41,685 bases of DNA from Alphaproteobacteria bacterium (GTDB lineage Bacteria > Pseudomonadota > Alphaproteobacteria > Acetobacterales > Acetobacteraceae), in NCBI GenBank assembly GCA_017307285.1, contig JAFKFI010000118.1:1-41685 (forward strand), read 5' to 3'. Shown in pieces: positions 1 to 7,381 of the stretch. A program made the position numbers and the translations under genes. The notes below the pieces were generated by a model that had not been told where the DNA came from, did not search any database, and saw nothing but the letters and a program-made list of their open reading frames with translations. Each line of letters starts with the position of its first letter. The stretch's first letter is position 1.

Positions 1-406
1 GGTCCGCACCGACGAGGTCGCCAGCCATCGGATGCACCCCGAGCGCGGCGAGATCACCGAGGAAGCGGCCAGCGCGATCGAGGCCGCCCGCGCCGCCGGC
101 GGCCGCGTGGTCGCGGTGGGCACCACGAGCCTGCGACTGCTGGAGACCGCGGCCGCCCCCGACGGCATGGTGCGGCCGTTCCGTGGCGAGACCGATCTGT
201 TCATTGTCCCCGGCCACCGCTTCCGCGCGGTGGATTTGCTGTTGACCAACTTCCATCTGCCGCGCTCGACCTTGTTCATGCTGGTCTGCGCGTTCGCCGG
301 GACGGAGCGGATCCGGGCGGCGTACACGCACGGAATCTCGGCGGGGTATCGTTTTTATTCGTATGGGGATGCCTGTCTGTTGGAGGGCGACCGCCCCGCC
401 ACGTGA
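1..406 (+). CDS. queA: QueA, S-adenosylmethionine:tRNA ribosyltransferase-isomerase (3' end only)
   Basis: The frame is open from the first bases of the window, so the gene begins upstream; only about 134 C-terminal residues are present, ending at the TGA at 404-406. The fragment reads [14 protein letters not shown], then VGTTSLR and [23 protein letters not shown], the conserved C-terminal half of QueA. QueA transfers the ribosyl group of SAM to preQ1 at position 34 of tRNA(Asp, Asn, His, Tyr), giving epoxyqueuosine. tgt, queF and queG follow on the same strand, but about 3.8 kb of unrelated genes lie before tgt, whereas queA and tgt are directly adjacent in many proteobacteria. The ATG at 32 is internal, not the start. 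Confidence 0.95.
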   Translation, partial: VRTDEVASHRMHPERGEITEEAASAIEAARAAGGRVVAVGTTSLRLLETAAAPDGMVRPFRGETDLFIVPGHRFRAVDLLLTNFHLPRSTLFMLVCAFAGTERIRAAYTHGISAGYRFYSYGDACLLEGDRPAT

Positions 407-476
407 CAGCGAGCATTGGCTTTTGCCGCGCGGACATGGTCAAGATCGGGCCGCGCCAGCAAAGCTCGGAGAGATC

Positions 477-1244
477 ATGTCGGAGGTCCAACACCCATTC
501 GGCCGCTCCCGGCTTGTCCCGGCGACCGACGCCTCCCGTCAGCATCTGGAAGACGCGCTCACGGCGCTCGACGGCTCCGCCCTGCCATTCGCCAGACGCT
601 TCATCCAAGACGATCGGGCGCGCCAGCAATATCGGCAAAGCATCCGCGAGGCCATCGCCGAAATCCGCGCCGATGTCGCCTCCGAGCAGCTCACCTCGGA
701 GCAGGGTGCGCTCCGCGCCAGGCAACTCCGCGACGAGATCATGAAGTTGACGCGTGAGCGTTCGAGCGATTTCGGGCGGGCCGTCGCGGAAAAGTTGAAG
801 CCGCAGAGCCCGACCTTCGAGGAGTTGATCGCCCGCTATGCCGCAAAGCTGTTCGAGCAAACGCCCGAGACGCTCACCGAGACGCAACGCGGCGCGGTCA
901 TGCGAGAGATCATTGCGGCCGCCGCGCGCGACAACGCGCGGGTCAGCGGCATGTTGCGCTATCTCGGCCCGGCGTCGCGCGGCGTCATGGCGCTATCGCT
1001 CGGGCTCGCGATCTACGACGTGTACGAGTCGCCGAATCGCCCGAAGGAGGCTCTGCACCAGGGCGTCGTGCTCGGCGCCGGCGTGGGCGGCTCGTATGTC
1101 GCGGGAGCCGTCGGCGTGTCGCTGGTATGCGGTCCCGGCGCGCCGGTCTGCGCCGGCGTGTTCATCCTGGTGGGCGGCATCGCCTTCGCCGCCGGCGCCG
1201 ACTATTTCTGGCGTCGGCTCGACGCGACAGGCGGGACGCGCTGA
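477..1244 (+). CDS. Putative membrane-active toxin/effector with glycine-zipper C-terminus
   Basis: This 255-aa protein is not recognised by name. The start chosen is the ATG at 477, preceded by GGAGAGATC; a longer in-frame start at 363 lies inside queA and is less likely. Residues 1-165 are charged and helical. Residues about 168-182 (RGVMALSLGLAIYD) and 197-247 are hydrophobic and rich in Gly/Ala, with VLGAGVGGSYVAG, then a CGPGAPVC loop, then a second hydrophobic run ending in ADYFW. As I recall them, Gly-zipper pairs around a C-x-PxC-like loop occur at the C-terminus of bacterial polymorphic and type VI-associated toxins thought to insert into membranes. There is no signal peptide, PAAR, Rhs or VgrG part. 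The next gene starts 4 bases after its stop and could be its immunity protein. Toxin function is inference. Confidence 0.6.
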   Translation: MSEVQHPFGRSRLVPATDASRQHLEDALTALDGSALPFARRFIQDDRARQQYRQSIREAIAEIRADVASEQLTSEQGALRARQLRDEIMKLTRERSSDFGRAVAEKLKPQSPTFEELIARYAAKLFEQTPETLTETQRGAVMREIIAAAARDNARVSGMLRYLGPASRGVMALSLGLAIYDVYESPNRPKEALHQGVVLGAGVGGSYVAGAVGVSLVCGPGAPVCAGVFILVGGIAFAAGADYFWRRLDATGGTR

Positions 1245-1248
1245 TCCG

Positions 1249-1632
1249 ATGCCGGCGCTCGCCGCCTCCGACCTCGCCCAACGGCGGCCGGTCTGGGCGG
1301 CGCTGTCGGACCTTTATCTCGACACCACGTTGACGCCGGCGATGCTGGAAGCCGATGCCCGACGCCTGGCCGCCTCGCCCTACTCGCTCGCCGAGCTCCG
1401 CGCGATCCTGGCCGACGAGGTGCATCCCGCCTGCGCCGCGAACCTGCTCGCGACGGCGGGGGAATGGGTGCCGTTCGATCCGGCCTGGCTGGAGCAGCGC
1501 ATCCTCGCGCGGCGTCGTTCCGCCTGGCGCTGGCCGGCGCGTCTCCTGCCGCTCCGAGGCGCCGCCCGCCGCCAGGCCGCCCCGCTCTTCGCGCGCGTCG
1601 CGGCACTCCGAGGCGACGGCGCCACCGGCTGA
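1249..1632 (+). CDS. Small hypothetical protein, probable immunity partner (DUF7079-like)
   Basis: This 127-aa protein starts at the ATG at 1249, four bases after the upstream stop, so the two genes are almost certainly co-transcribed. The first 90 residues read RRPVWAALSDLYLDT, ASPYSLAELRAILADEV and AGEWVPFDPAWL. From memory this matches a family of small acidic-to-neutral bacterial proteins (DUF7079) often found next to toxin genes. The tail (from about residue 85) is Arg-rich. It has no signal peptide or clear membrane segment, so if it is an immunity protein it would act from the cytoplasmic side. The family assignment needs a profile search; the pairing with the upstream gene is what the sequence shows directly. 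Confidence 0.6.
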   Translation: MPALAASDLAQRRPVWAALSDLYLDTTLTPAMLEADARRLAASPYSLAELRAILADEVHPACAANLLATAGEWVPFDPAWLEQRILARRRSAWRWPARLLPLRGAARRQAAPLFARVAALRGDGATG

Positions 1633-1678
1633 GTCCACCCGGACAGCGGGCGTTCCATGCGCCGTGAAATTTCCACCT

Positions 1679-1827
1679 CGTCATGGCCGGACTTGATCCG
1701 GCTATCAGGTGCCACAACCGGCTCTGTCGCGTGTGTCTCGCTTGATTGTCGGGTCAAGCCCGGCAACGACGATGATGCGGATGCGGTTACGGTCATCCTG
1801 AACCCGCTCCAAACGCCTCGCGATGAC
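1679..1827. repeat. Degenerate intergenic palindromic repeats
   Basis: Arms at 1679-1702 and 1748-1771 are inverted repeats matching at 19 of 24 positions (left arm core TGGCCGGACTTGATCCGGC). A second, shorter inverted pair, GTCATC at 1792-1797 and GATGAC at 1822-1827, follows. The wording (GTCATGGCCGG..., GTCGGGTCAAGCCCGGCAACGAC, GTCATCCTGA) resembles the short palindromic repeats scattered between genes in many alphaproteobacteria. No gene is seen in 1633-1852. The repeats sit between convergent genes, where they could also act as a weak bidirectional terminator. Confidence 0.6.
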
Positions 1828-1852
1828 AACGTTTTGCAAGCGCCGTTGGGCA

Positions 1853-3005
1853 TCACTCCGGCGGACAATGCCCCTCACCCGCAAGCAGGGTGTCTGCCAG
1901 CCGCATTTGCCGTTGGTAGTTCGGATCGTCGGTCGCCAGCTTGGCTCCGGCAATGAAGGCGGCGCAAGCATCCAGCAACCACCGTGTCCTGTCGGACGAC
2001 CCGCCGGAATCCGCCAGCTCACGCAAAACAAGCCCGAGCTTGTAGTGCGGCTCGCAAACTTCGGATCGAGCCGCATCGCCGCCCGATACTCCGCGATCGC
2101 GTTCTCGATCTTGTGCTGGCTTTCCCAGATGAAGCCGAGATTGTTATGGGGAATCGCAAAAGTGGAATAGTCGTGGATAACACCTTGGTAGATGCGGATT
2201 GCCTCATCCATCCTTCCCTGATCCTGCGCGATGAGTCCTTCCAAATTGTAAGCCCGCGCCACGTTCTCGTCGTTTGGCGGCAACGCGGCGATGATCTGCG
2301 CCGCGGCCGCAAAGGCCGCGATCTTGTTCGTCTCATAGAGGTACGATGCCGCGACGTACGGCTGGATATTGGCCACGACGATGAGCGCGCCCAGCGCGAT
2401 CAGCCGGTCGGCGGCGTCGGGTCCGGCATCGGAAGCCGAGAACAGCTTCCGCCCGTTCAGCCGCAACAGCAGGTCGAGCCGGGAGCCGGCGGCGGTGAAC
2501 TCGCCGGATATTTCGTGCCGCCAGCCGCCGGGAAGAATACTACGCAGAGACGCGGCGACACTGTCGACCGAGATGCCGGCCTTGGGGATGACGACGCCCG
2601 ACAGATCGGCCGGGGTACCGACGGCGGTCTGGTGCATCGTCGTCCGGCTGGTGCCCTGCACCGCCCTGATCGCGTCCAGCAGGCGATAGGTGGCGACCTT
2701 GCTGCTGAAACCGGCTTCGTCCAGCACCTTCGGCACCGCGAGCGGCTCGAGCTCGACGGTATGCCGGCGGAATGTCGCTTGACCGAGTGAACCGGCCCGC
2801 CACGAGGAGGTCGAAATCGTCGCCGAGAGCGCGAGGAGCCACTTTCCCCAGAGCATCGCCCTCCGCTGCGACAGCCAGCGGCAACGCTCCGTGGTCCCGC
2901 CGGGCGGGGACGCGGTTTCCAAAGAGGAGCCAGAAGCATCGCCAGCTGGAAGCGGCGCGCGACAGTCGTCGGGCTCGATATGATGGTGGTCTGATCGTCG
3001 GACAT
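1853..3005 (-). pseudogene. Frameshifted TPR-repeat membrane protein
   Basis: No single frame covers this gene. The natural start is the ATG at 3005 (MSDDQTTIISSPTTVARRF, preceded by GGGAG). Near 2945 the sense shifts to another frame, giving a hydrophobic stretch (MLWGKWLLALSATIS), a region with VPKVLDEAGFSSKVATYRLLDA, and TPR-like repeats (ARAYNLEGLIAQDQGRMDEA; AIPHNNLGFIWESQHKIENA). Near 2040 a second shift is needed after RLDPKFA: the continuation EPHYKLGLVLRELADSGG...RLADTLLAGEGHCPPE then ends at 1853. Base composition is visibly less GC-rich than the core genes. TPR proteins of this kind are scaffolds; no specific role can be assigned. Two shifts argue for a decayed gene rather than one sequencing error. 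Confidence 0.65.
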
Positions 3006-3420
3006 CGACGCTCCCACTTGGGGGGCGCACGGAACGGTTCATATCGAATCAAATGTCGCCAGTTGCCTAGCCGTTCCGACCGACGGCGGACGGGAATGCA
3101 TCCTGCCAGGATGCCCGGTTCTCGCGGCTTGCAGCAGGTCGAAGGCCGGCACGCGACCTTGCGTGGCGGATGAGCCTTGCCGGCATCTCCTCCAGGCAGC
3201 CGACCGGCAAACCGCCCCGCGGCCAGCATCCGCCGGGCCGAGCAGATCGAGCAGCGGAAGGCGTCGATCCCGGTACGCTCCCCGATCTGCTGGAACTCAA
3301 AGACCACATCGTTGGCGACGCCGCGGCCGAACTCGGCGGCGTTGCGCCAATCCGTGACACCTTTCTCGGCTTCCAGCCGGCACCTCTTCGGACCGACCTG
3401 GCGGGACCCGGTGGCTTTGG
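3006..3420. other. Stretch without a supportable gene
   Basis: Between the TPR pseudogene and the Phd/VapC operator I see no convincing gene. A minus-strand frame is open through most of it (text such as RNAAEFGRGVANDVVFEFQQIGERTGIDAF) and could be the remnant of a decayed gene, but it lacks a start with a ribosome binding site and runs without a stop into the pseudogene in the wrong frame. The plus strand has open frames typical of GC-rich DNA. I see no tRNA or terminator. Confidence 0.4.
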
Positions 3421-3444
3421 ATGTAGCACACCCGCGTGCTACAT
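3421..3444. promoter_or_regulatory. Candidate operator of the Phd/VapC module
   Basis: Perfect 9-base inverted repeat, ATGTAGCAC at 3421-3429 and GTGCTACAT at 3436-3444, with a 6-base spacer. It ends 17 bases before the GTG start of the antitoxin. Phd/YefM antitoxins bind palindromes overlapping their own promoter and repress it, strongest when complexed with toxin. The position fits that role; binding is inferred. Confidence 0.6.
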
Positions 3445-3461
3445 CCCGCGTGGAGGCCACC

Positions 3462-3728
3462 GTGAAAACAATCAGCCTGCGCGACGCCAACCAAGGCTTC
3501 GCCCACTATGTCCGCGAGGTCGAGGCAGGCGAGGAATTCGTCATCACCCGCAACGGCGAGCCCGTGGCACGGCTCGTACCCGTGCGCCCCGCGACGCGCC
3601 AGTTGACGCCGAAGCAAGAAGCCGCCCTGGCCCGCATTCGAGCCCGCATGGCGGAAGGCTGGCCGCTCGGCGGGGAAAAGTTCGACCGCGAGGCGCTCTA
3701 CGATCGGGCGATCCGGCGTGAGGACTGA
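3462..3728 (+). CDS. Phd/YefM-family antitoxin
   Basis: This 88-aa protein starts at the GTG at 3462, with GTGGAGG about 10 bases upstream. The N-terminal text (KTISLRDANQGFAHYVREVEAGEEFVITRNGEPVARLVPV) is the typical Phd/YefM DNA-binding and dimerisation domain. The C-terminal part (LTPKQEAALARIRARMAEGWPLGGEKFDREALYDR) is the charged, flexible toxin-wrapping segment. It neutralises the PIN toxin encoded next and, by family precedent, represses the operon through the palindrome at 3421-3444. Its stop (3726-3728) lies inside the toxin gene (11-base overlap). It sits in the accessory insert between queA and tgt. Confidence 0.9.
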   Translation: MKTISLRDANQGFAHYVREVEAGEEFVITRNGEPVARLVPVRPATRQLTPKQEAALARIRARMAEGWPLGGEKFDREALYDRAIRRED

Positions 3729-4182
3729 GCGCTTCACGCTGGATACCAACGTTCTGCTCTATGCTGTCGATCGCAATGCCGGCGAGCGTCATTCCCGCGC
3801 CGTCGAGATCGTCGGTCGCGTGGCTCAGTGCGATTGCTGGCTCACCTTGCAGGCGGTCTCCGAGTTCTACGCGACCGTCACGCGAAAGAAGCTTGCCCCG
3901 GCCCAGGACGCCGCCGCGCTCGCGGCGGATTGGCTCGACCTGCTGCCCACCGCGGCCGCCTCGCCTGGCGCGGTGCGGAGAGCCCTCGCGCTCGCGGGCG
4001 CGGGCCGCGCTTCATACCGGGACGGCCTGCTTGTCGCGACCGCGGCCGAGGCGGGGTGCACGGCAATCCTCACGGAAGGCCTCGCCCACGGCGCGGTCCT
4101 GCACGACGTCCGCATCATCAATCCGTTTGGCGGAAGCGAACTCCCCGAGTCCGCGCGCCGCCTGCTATTCCCCGCACCGTGA
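3718..4182 (+). CDS. VapC-like PIN-domain RNase toxin
   Basis: This 154-aa PIN-domain protein probably starts at the GTG at 3718, inside the antitoxin gene. PIN toxins are Mg-dependent RNases, many of which cut tRNA or rRNA. Visible acidic residues are D9 in [11 protein letters not shown]49 in AVSEFY and D102 in [10 protein letters not shown]. The usual TED motif that supplies a fourth acidic residue reads TEG here (E120-G121), so the fourth ligand may be missing or replaced by E120. The stop TGA (4180-4182) overlaps the GTG start of tgt by 3 bases (GTGA), directly coupling the toxin-antitoxin operon to a core tRNA-modification gene. The Phd-PIN pairing is common; the target RNA is unknown. 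Confidence 0.88.
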   Translation: MRTERFTLDTNVLLYAVDRNAGERHSRAVEIVGRVAQCDCWLTLQAVSEFYATVTRKKLAPAQDAAALAADWLDLLPTAAASPGAVRRALALAGAGRASYRDGLLVATAAEAGCTAILTEGLAHGAVLHDVRIINPFGGSELPESARRLLFPAP

Positions 4183-5303
4183 CCCTCGCCTTCACCCGCG
4201 CCGCCACCGACGGCTCCGCCCGCGCCGGCGTCCTGCACACCGCACACGGCGAGGTCGAGACCCCGGTGTTCATGCCGGTCGGCACCGCCGGCACGGTCAA
4301 AGCCATGACCGCCGACGCGGTGCGTGCCACGGGCGCGCGGATCGTGCTCGGCAACACCTATCACCTCATGCTGCGGCCCGGCGCCGAGCGGGTCGCGGCA
4401 CTCGGCGGGCTGCATCGGTTCATGGACTGGCCCGGCCCCATTCTCACCGATTCCGGCGGCTTTCAGGTCATGTCGCTGGCGCAACTACGCAAGATAGACG
4501 CCGACGGGGTGACCTTCCAGTCGCATCTCGACGGCTCGCGGCACCGGCTCACCCCGGCGCGCTCCATCGAAATCCAGCATTTGCTCGACGCCACCATCAC
4601 GATGGCGCTCGACGAATGCACCCCCTTCCCCGCCACCGAGGCCGAGGCCGCCGCCTCGCTCGACCTCTCCATGCGCTGGGCGGCGCGCTCGAAGGAGGCC
4701 TTCGCCCCGCGCTCCGGCTACGGCCTGTTCGGCATCGTGCAGGGCAGCGTCTATCCCCACCTCCGCGCCGCCTCCGCCGCCGCACTCACCGGCATCGGCT
4801 TCGACGGCTACGCGATCGGCGGGCTCGCCGTGGGCGAGGGCCAGGCGACGATGTTCGACGTGCTGGACGCAACGATCCCCGCCTTGCCCGCCGACCGGCC
4901 GCGCTACCTCATGGGTGTCGGCACGCCCGACGACCTGATCGGCGCGGTGCGGCGCGGCGTCGACATGTTTGACTGCGTGATGCCGACCCGCGCCGGCCGC
5001 ACCGCGCGCGCCTACACCTCGCAAGGCGTGTTCAACCTGCGCAACGCCCGCTTCGCCGACGACCCGCGCCCGCTCGACCCCTCATGCGCCTGCCCCGGAT
5101 GCACACGGCACGCACGCGCCTACCTGCATCACCTGTTCCGCGCCGGCGAGATGCTCGGCCCCATGCTGCTCACCTGGCACAATTTGGCCTTCTACCAGGA
5201 CCTCATGCGCGGCCTGCGCTTGGCCATCGTGGAACGCCGGCTCGACGCCCATATAACCGCCATTCGCGCCGGCTGGACCGTGACCGGCGACCCGAGCGGC
5301 TAA
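4179..5303 (+). CDS. tgt: Tgt, tRNA-guanine transglycosylase
   Basis: This 374-aa enzyme exchanges guanine-34 of GUN-anticodon tRNAs for preQ1. The GTG at 4179 is the only start compatible with the family N-terminus ([13 protein letters not shown]...TPVFMPVGT); the next ATG is inside the conserved FMPVG motif. There is no good Shine-Dalgarno, so initiation probably depends on coupling with the overlapping vapC stop. The general acid/base region TDSGGFQ has Asp at about 91, and the nucleophile is in [10 protein letters not shown] (Asp about 265). The zinc site is C303, C305, C308 (CACPGC) and H334 (TWHN). Length is normal. queF follows after 56 bases and supplies the preQ1 substrate. Confidence 0.97.
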   Translation: MTLAFTRAATDGSARAGVLHTAHGEVETPVFMPVGTAGTVKAMTADAVRATGARIVLGNTYHLMLRPGAERVAALGGLHRFMDWPGPILTDSGGFQVMSLAQLRKIDADGVTFQSHLDGSRHRLTPARSIEIQHLLDATITMALDECTPFPATEAEAAASLDLSMRWAARSKEAFAPRSGYGLFGIVQGSVYPHLRAASAAALTGIGFDGYAIGGLAVGEGQATMFDVLDATIPALPADRPRYLMGVGTPDDLIGAVRRGVDMFDCVMPTRAGRTARAYTSQGVFNLRNARFADDPRPLDPSCACPGCTRHARAYLHHLFRAGEMLGPMLLTWHNLAFYQDLMRGLRLAIVERRLDAHITAIRAGWTVTGDPSG

Positions 5304-5359
5304 GACCCCGCGCGCCAACAGCACGGTCCCCGACAAGCAGGCGGCTACGGACAAGGAAC

Positions 5360-5824
5360 ATGACCGAAGAGAACTACGCCGGCCTGACCCAGCTCGGTCA
5401 CGCGGTGCCCCGGCCCGCGAGCCCGGATGCCGCGCGCCTCGAGCGCGTGCCCAACCCGTCGCCGGGAAAGAATTACGTCGTGCGTTTCACCTGTCCGGAA
5501 TTCACCTCCCTCTGCCCGCTCACCGGGCAACCCGATTTCGCCCATATCGTTATCGACACCATCCCAAACGCCTGGATCGTCGAGAGCAAGTCCCTAAAGC
5601 TGTTCCTCGGCAGCTTCCGCGACCACGGCGCGTTCCACGAAGCCTGCACCATGATGATTGCCGAAAGGTTAATCGCGCTGCTCTCGCCCGCGTGGCTGCG
5701 CATCGGCGCCTATTGGTATCCGCGCGGCGGAATGCCGATCGACGTGTTTTGGCAAACCGGCGCACCGCCCGAGGGCGCCTGGATCCCGCCGCAGGAGGTC
5801 GCGCCCTATCGTGGCCGGGGCTGA
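5360..5824 (+). CDS. queF: QueF, preQ0 reductase (NADPH-dependent, short form)
   Basis: This 154-aa protein starts at the ATG at 5360, behind AAGGAAC. QueF reduces the nitrile of 7-cyano-7-deazaguanine (preQ0) to the aminomethyl group of preQ1 with NADPH. The nucleophilic Cys is C52 in [11 protein letters not shown], with D59 as the partner acid. The QueF motif is [20 protein letters not shown]. The size fits the unimodular Bacillus-type QueF, not the longer E. coli type. It overlaps queG by 14 bases and follows tgt, so preQ0 reduction, insertion and the last reduction are encoded in one run. preQ0 synthesis genes (queC, D, E) are not in this window. Confidence 0.96.
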   Translation: MTEENYAGLTQLGHAVPRPASPDAARLERVPNPSPGKNYVVRFTCPEFTSLCPLTGQPDFAHIVIDTIPNAWIVESKSLKLFLGSFRDHGAFHEACTMMIAERLIALLSPAWLRIGAYWYPRGGMPIDVFWQTGAPPEGAWIPPQEVAPYRGRG

Positions 5825-6860
5825 TCCCAAGAAGCTGATCCGGGACAAGGCGCTGGCCCTCGGCTTCGACGCGGTCGGCTTCTGCCGCGCCGAACTCGGC
5901 CCCGAGGCACGCGCGCGCCTGCGCGACTTCCTGCAAGCCGGCCAGCATGGCGACATGGGCTGGCTCGCCGAGCGCGCCGAGCAGCGCGGCCATCCGCAAG
6001 CGCTCTGGCCCGAGGCACGCAGCGTCGTCGCCCTCGGCCTGTCCTACGCGCCCGAGGACGAGCCGCTCGCCGTGCTGGCCCAGCCGGATCGCGGCGCCGT
6101 CTCGGTCTACGCCCGCAACCGGGACTACCACGACATCGTAAAAGGAATGTTGAAGCACCTCGCGCAGTTCATCGTCTCGCGCGGCGGCGAGCAGGTGAAA
6201 GTGTTCGTCGACACCGCGCCGGTGATGGAAAAGCCGCTCGCCGCCCACGCCGGCCTCGGCTGGCAAGGCAAGCACACCAACCTCGTCTCGCGCGCGCATG
6301 GCTCCTGGCTGTTCCTCGGCGAGATCTACACCACGCTCGACATCGCCCCGGACCCGCCGCACGCCGATCGCTGCGGCAGCTGCGTGCGCTGCCAGCAAGT
6401 GTGCCCGACGCACGCCTTCCCAGCGCCTTACCGGCTCGACGCCACGCGCTGCATTTCCTACCTCACGATCGAGCACCACGGCCCGATCCCGGTCGAGCTG
6501 CGCCCGCTGATGGGCAACCGGATCTATGGCTGCGACGACTGCCTCGCGGTGTGCCCGTGGAACCGCTTCGCCCGCGCAACCCCGCACGACAAGCTGCGCG
6601 CTCGGCCCGACCTCGCTGCCCCGCGCCTCGCGGAGCTGGCTGGCCTCGACGACGCCGCCTTTCGCCGCATGTTCGCGGGCTCGCCGGTAAAGCGGCTCGG
6701 GCGCAACCGGTTCGTGCGCAACGTGCTGAACGCGATCGGCAATTCCGCCGACCCCACACTCCGCCCGGCCGCCGCCCGGCTGACCGGCGACCCTGACCCG
6801 GTGGTCGCCGAAGCCGCGCAATGGGCGGTGGCGCGGCTGGAAGACGGGGCAGAACGCTGA
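5811..6860 (+). CDS. queG: QueG, epoxyqueuosine reductase
   Basis: This 349-aa protein starts at the GTG at 5811, inside the end of queF. QueG uses cobalamin and two 4Fe-4S clusters to remove the epoxide oxygen from epoxyqueuosine in tRNA, the last step to queuosine. The N-terminal cobalamin-binding reductase domain contains [25 protein letters not shown]. Ferredoxin-type motifs are C188GSC191VRC194QQVC198P and C241DDC244LAVC248PWN, with another Cys in [11 protein letters not shown]. The C-terminal ~70 residues ([17 protein letters not shown]..) form the HEAT-like tRNA-binding tail. This completes the queuosine set with queA, tgt and queF. Confidence 0.97.
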   Translation: MAGADPKKLIRDKALALGFDAVGFCRAELGPEARARLRDFLQAGQHGDMGWLAERAEQRGHPQALWPEARSVVALGLSYAPEDEPLAVLAQPDRGAVSVYARNRDYHDIVKGMLKHLAQFIVSRGGEQVKVFVDTAPVMEKPLAAHAGLGWQGKHTNLVSRAHGSWLFLGEIYTTLDIAPDPPHADRCGSCVRCQQVCPTHAFPAPYRLDATRCISYLTIEHHGPIPVELRPLMGNRIYGCDDCLAVCPWNRFARATPHDKLRARPDLAAPRLAELAGLDDAAFRRMFAGSPVKRLGRNRFVRNVLNAIGNSADPTLRPAAARLTGDPDPVVAEAAQWAVARLEDGAER

Positions 6861-7084
6861 GCGGCCTGGTCAAGCGCAGCTTTTCCCTCGCGGGCCACCG
6901 CACCAGCGTGGCGCTGGAGGCCGAGTTCTGGTCCGCTGTGGCGGCGATTGCCCAACGACGCGGCCAAACCCTCTCGGCGTTGGTGGCCGAGACCGACGCG
7001 GCACGCGCACCCGGCCGGCCCCTCGCCTCGGCGCTGCGGCTGCTCGCCCTGCAAGATGGACAAGATAAATCGCTGCCGGATTAA
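6821..7084 (+). CDS. Ribbon-helix-helix domain protein
   Basis: This is a small protein (up to 87 aa) whose C-terminal 70 residues ([45 protein letters not shown]) match the ribbon-helix-helix family of Rhodospirillales and Rhizobiales (RHH_4 type). Such proteins are presumed DNA-binding dimers. The only ATG in frame, at 6821, lies inside the last codons of queG and has no ribosome binding site. The conserved part begins at about 6866, six bases after the queG stop (codons CTG GTC AAG CGC), so a non-AUG start there cannot be excluded. Expression is probably coupled to queG. No toxin partner is next to it. Confidence 0.75.
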   Translation: MGGGAAGRRGRTLSGLVKRSFSLAGHRTSVALEAEFWSAVAAIAQRRGQTLSALVAETDAARAPGRPLASALRLLALQDGQDKSLPD

Positions 7085-7115
7085 CCTGCCGGCAAGCTTG
7101 TTCCCTTTAGGTTCT

Positions 7116-7146
7116 CTTCAGGCCGAAACGGCCCAGCCGCCTGAAG
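7116..7146 (+). repeat. Inverted repeat (possible RNA hairpin) upstream of the 67-aa gene
   Basis: CTTCAGGC at 7116-7123 and GCCTGAAG at 7139-7146 are perfect 8-base arms; the loop starts with CGAAACG, giving an inner GGCCG/CGGCC pairing. No T-run follows, so it is not a classical terminator. It lies 31 bases before the next start codon. Confidence 0.45.
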
Positions 7147-7177
7147 CACCGCCCTAAAACACCGAGGGAACCCAGCA

Positions 7178-7381
7178 ATGGCCCAGCTCCATCCAATCCA
7201 ACCGCCGGTCAGCCCGCTCCTCCTGTCCGATCGCCTGATCTCGCTCGCCGAGCAGGCCGAGCAGGTCGGCTGCACCGACACCGCCCGCCGGCTGGTCCGC
7301 CTTGCCTCCAGCGTGCTCGACGAAAAGGTCGCCTGCGCGGCCCGCCCTTCACGCATCAAGCGCGGCTACCGCGCCGGGTGA
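7178..7381 (+). CDS. Hypothetical 67-aa protein
   Basis: This protein is not recognised. It starts at the ATG at 7178, with GAGGGAACCCAGCA upstream, a good ribosome binding site. The sequence (LLLSDRLISLAEQAEQVGCTDTARRLVRLASSVLDE) predicts one amphipathic helical hairpin of the kind seen in small orphan proteins of this order; the tail is basic (RPSRIKRGYRAG). It has no signal peptide or membrane segment. Its last 16 bases overlap, tail to tail, the end of the asmA-like gene on the other strand. Function unknown. Confidence 0.65.
   Translation: MAQLHPIQPPVSPLLLSDRLISLAEQAEQVGCTDTARRLVRLASSVLDEKVACAARPSRIKRGYRAG

Noticed and set aside
2540-3490. Minus-strand open frame of 316 codons across the pseudogene and the antitoxin start
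   Set aside because: It runs through two different genes in the wrong frame and ends in the middle of the TPR gene; only an unexplained central stretch (about 3100-3380) looks protein-like.
7116-7146. Inverted repeat as a rho-independent terminator of queG
   Set aside because: No T-run follows and a gene with a good ribosome binding site starts 31 bases later.
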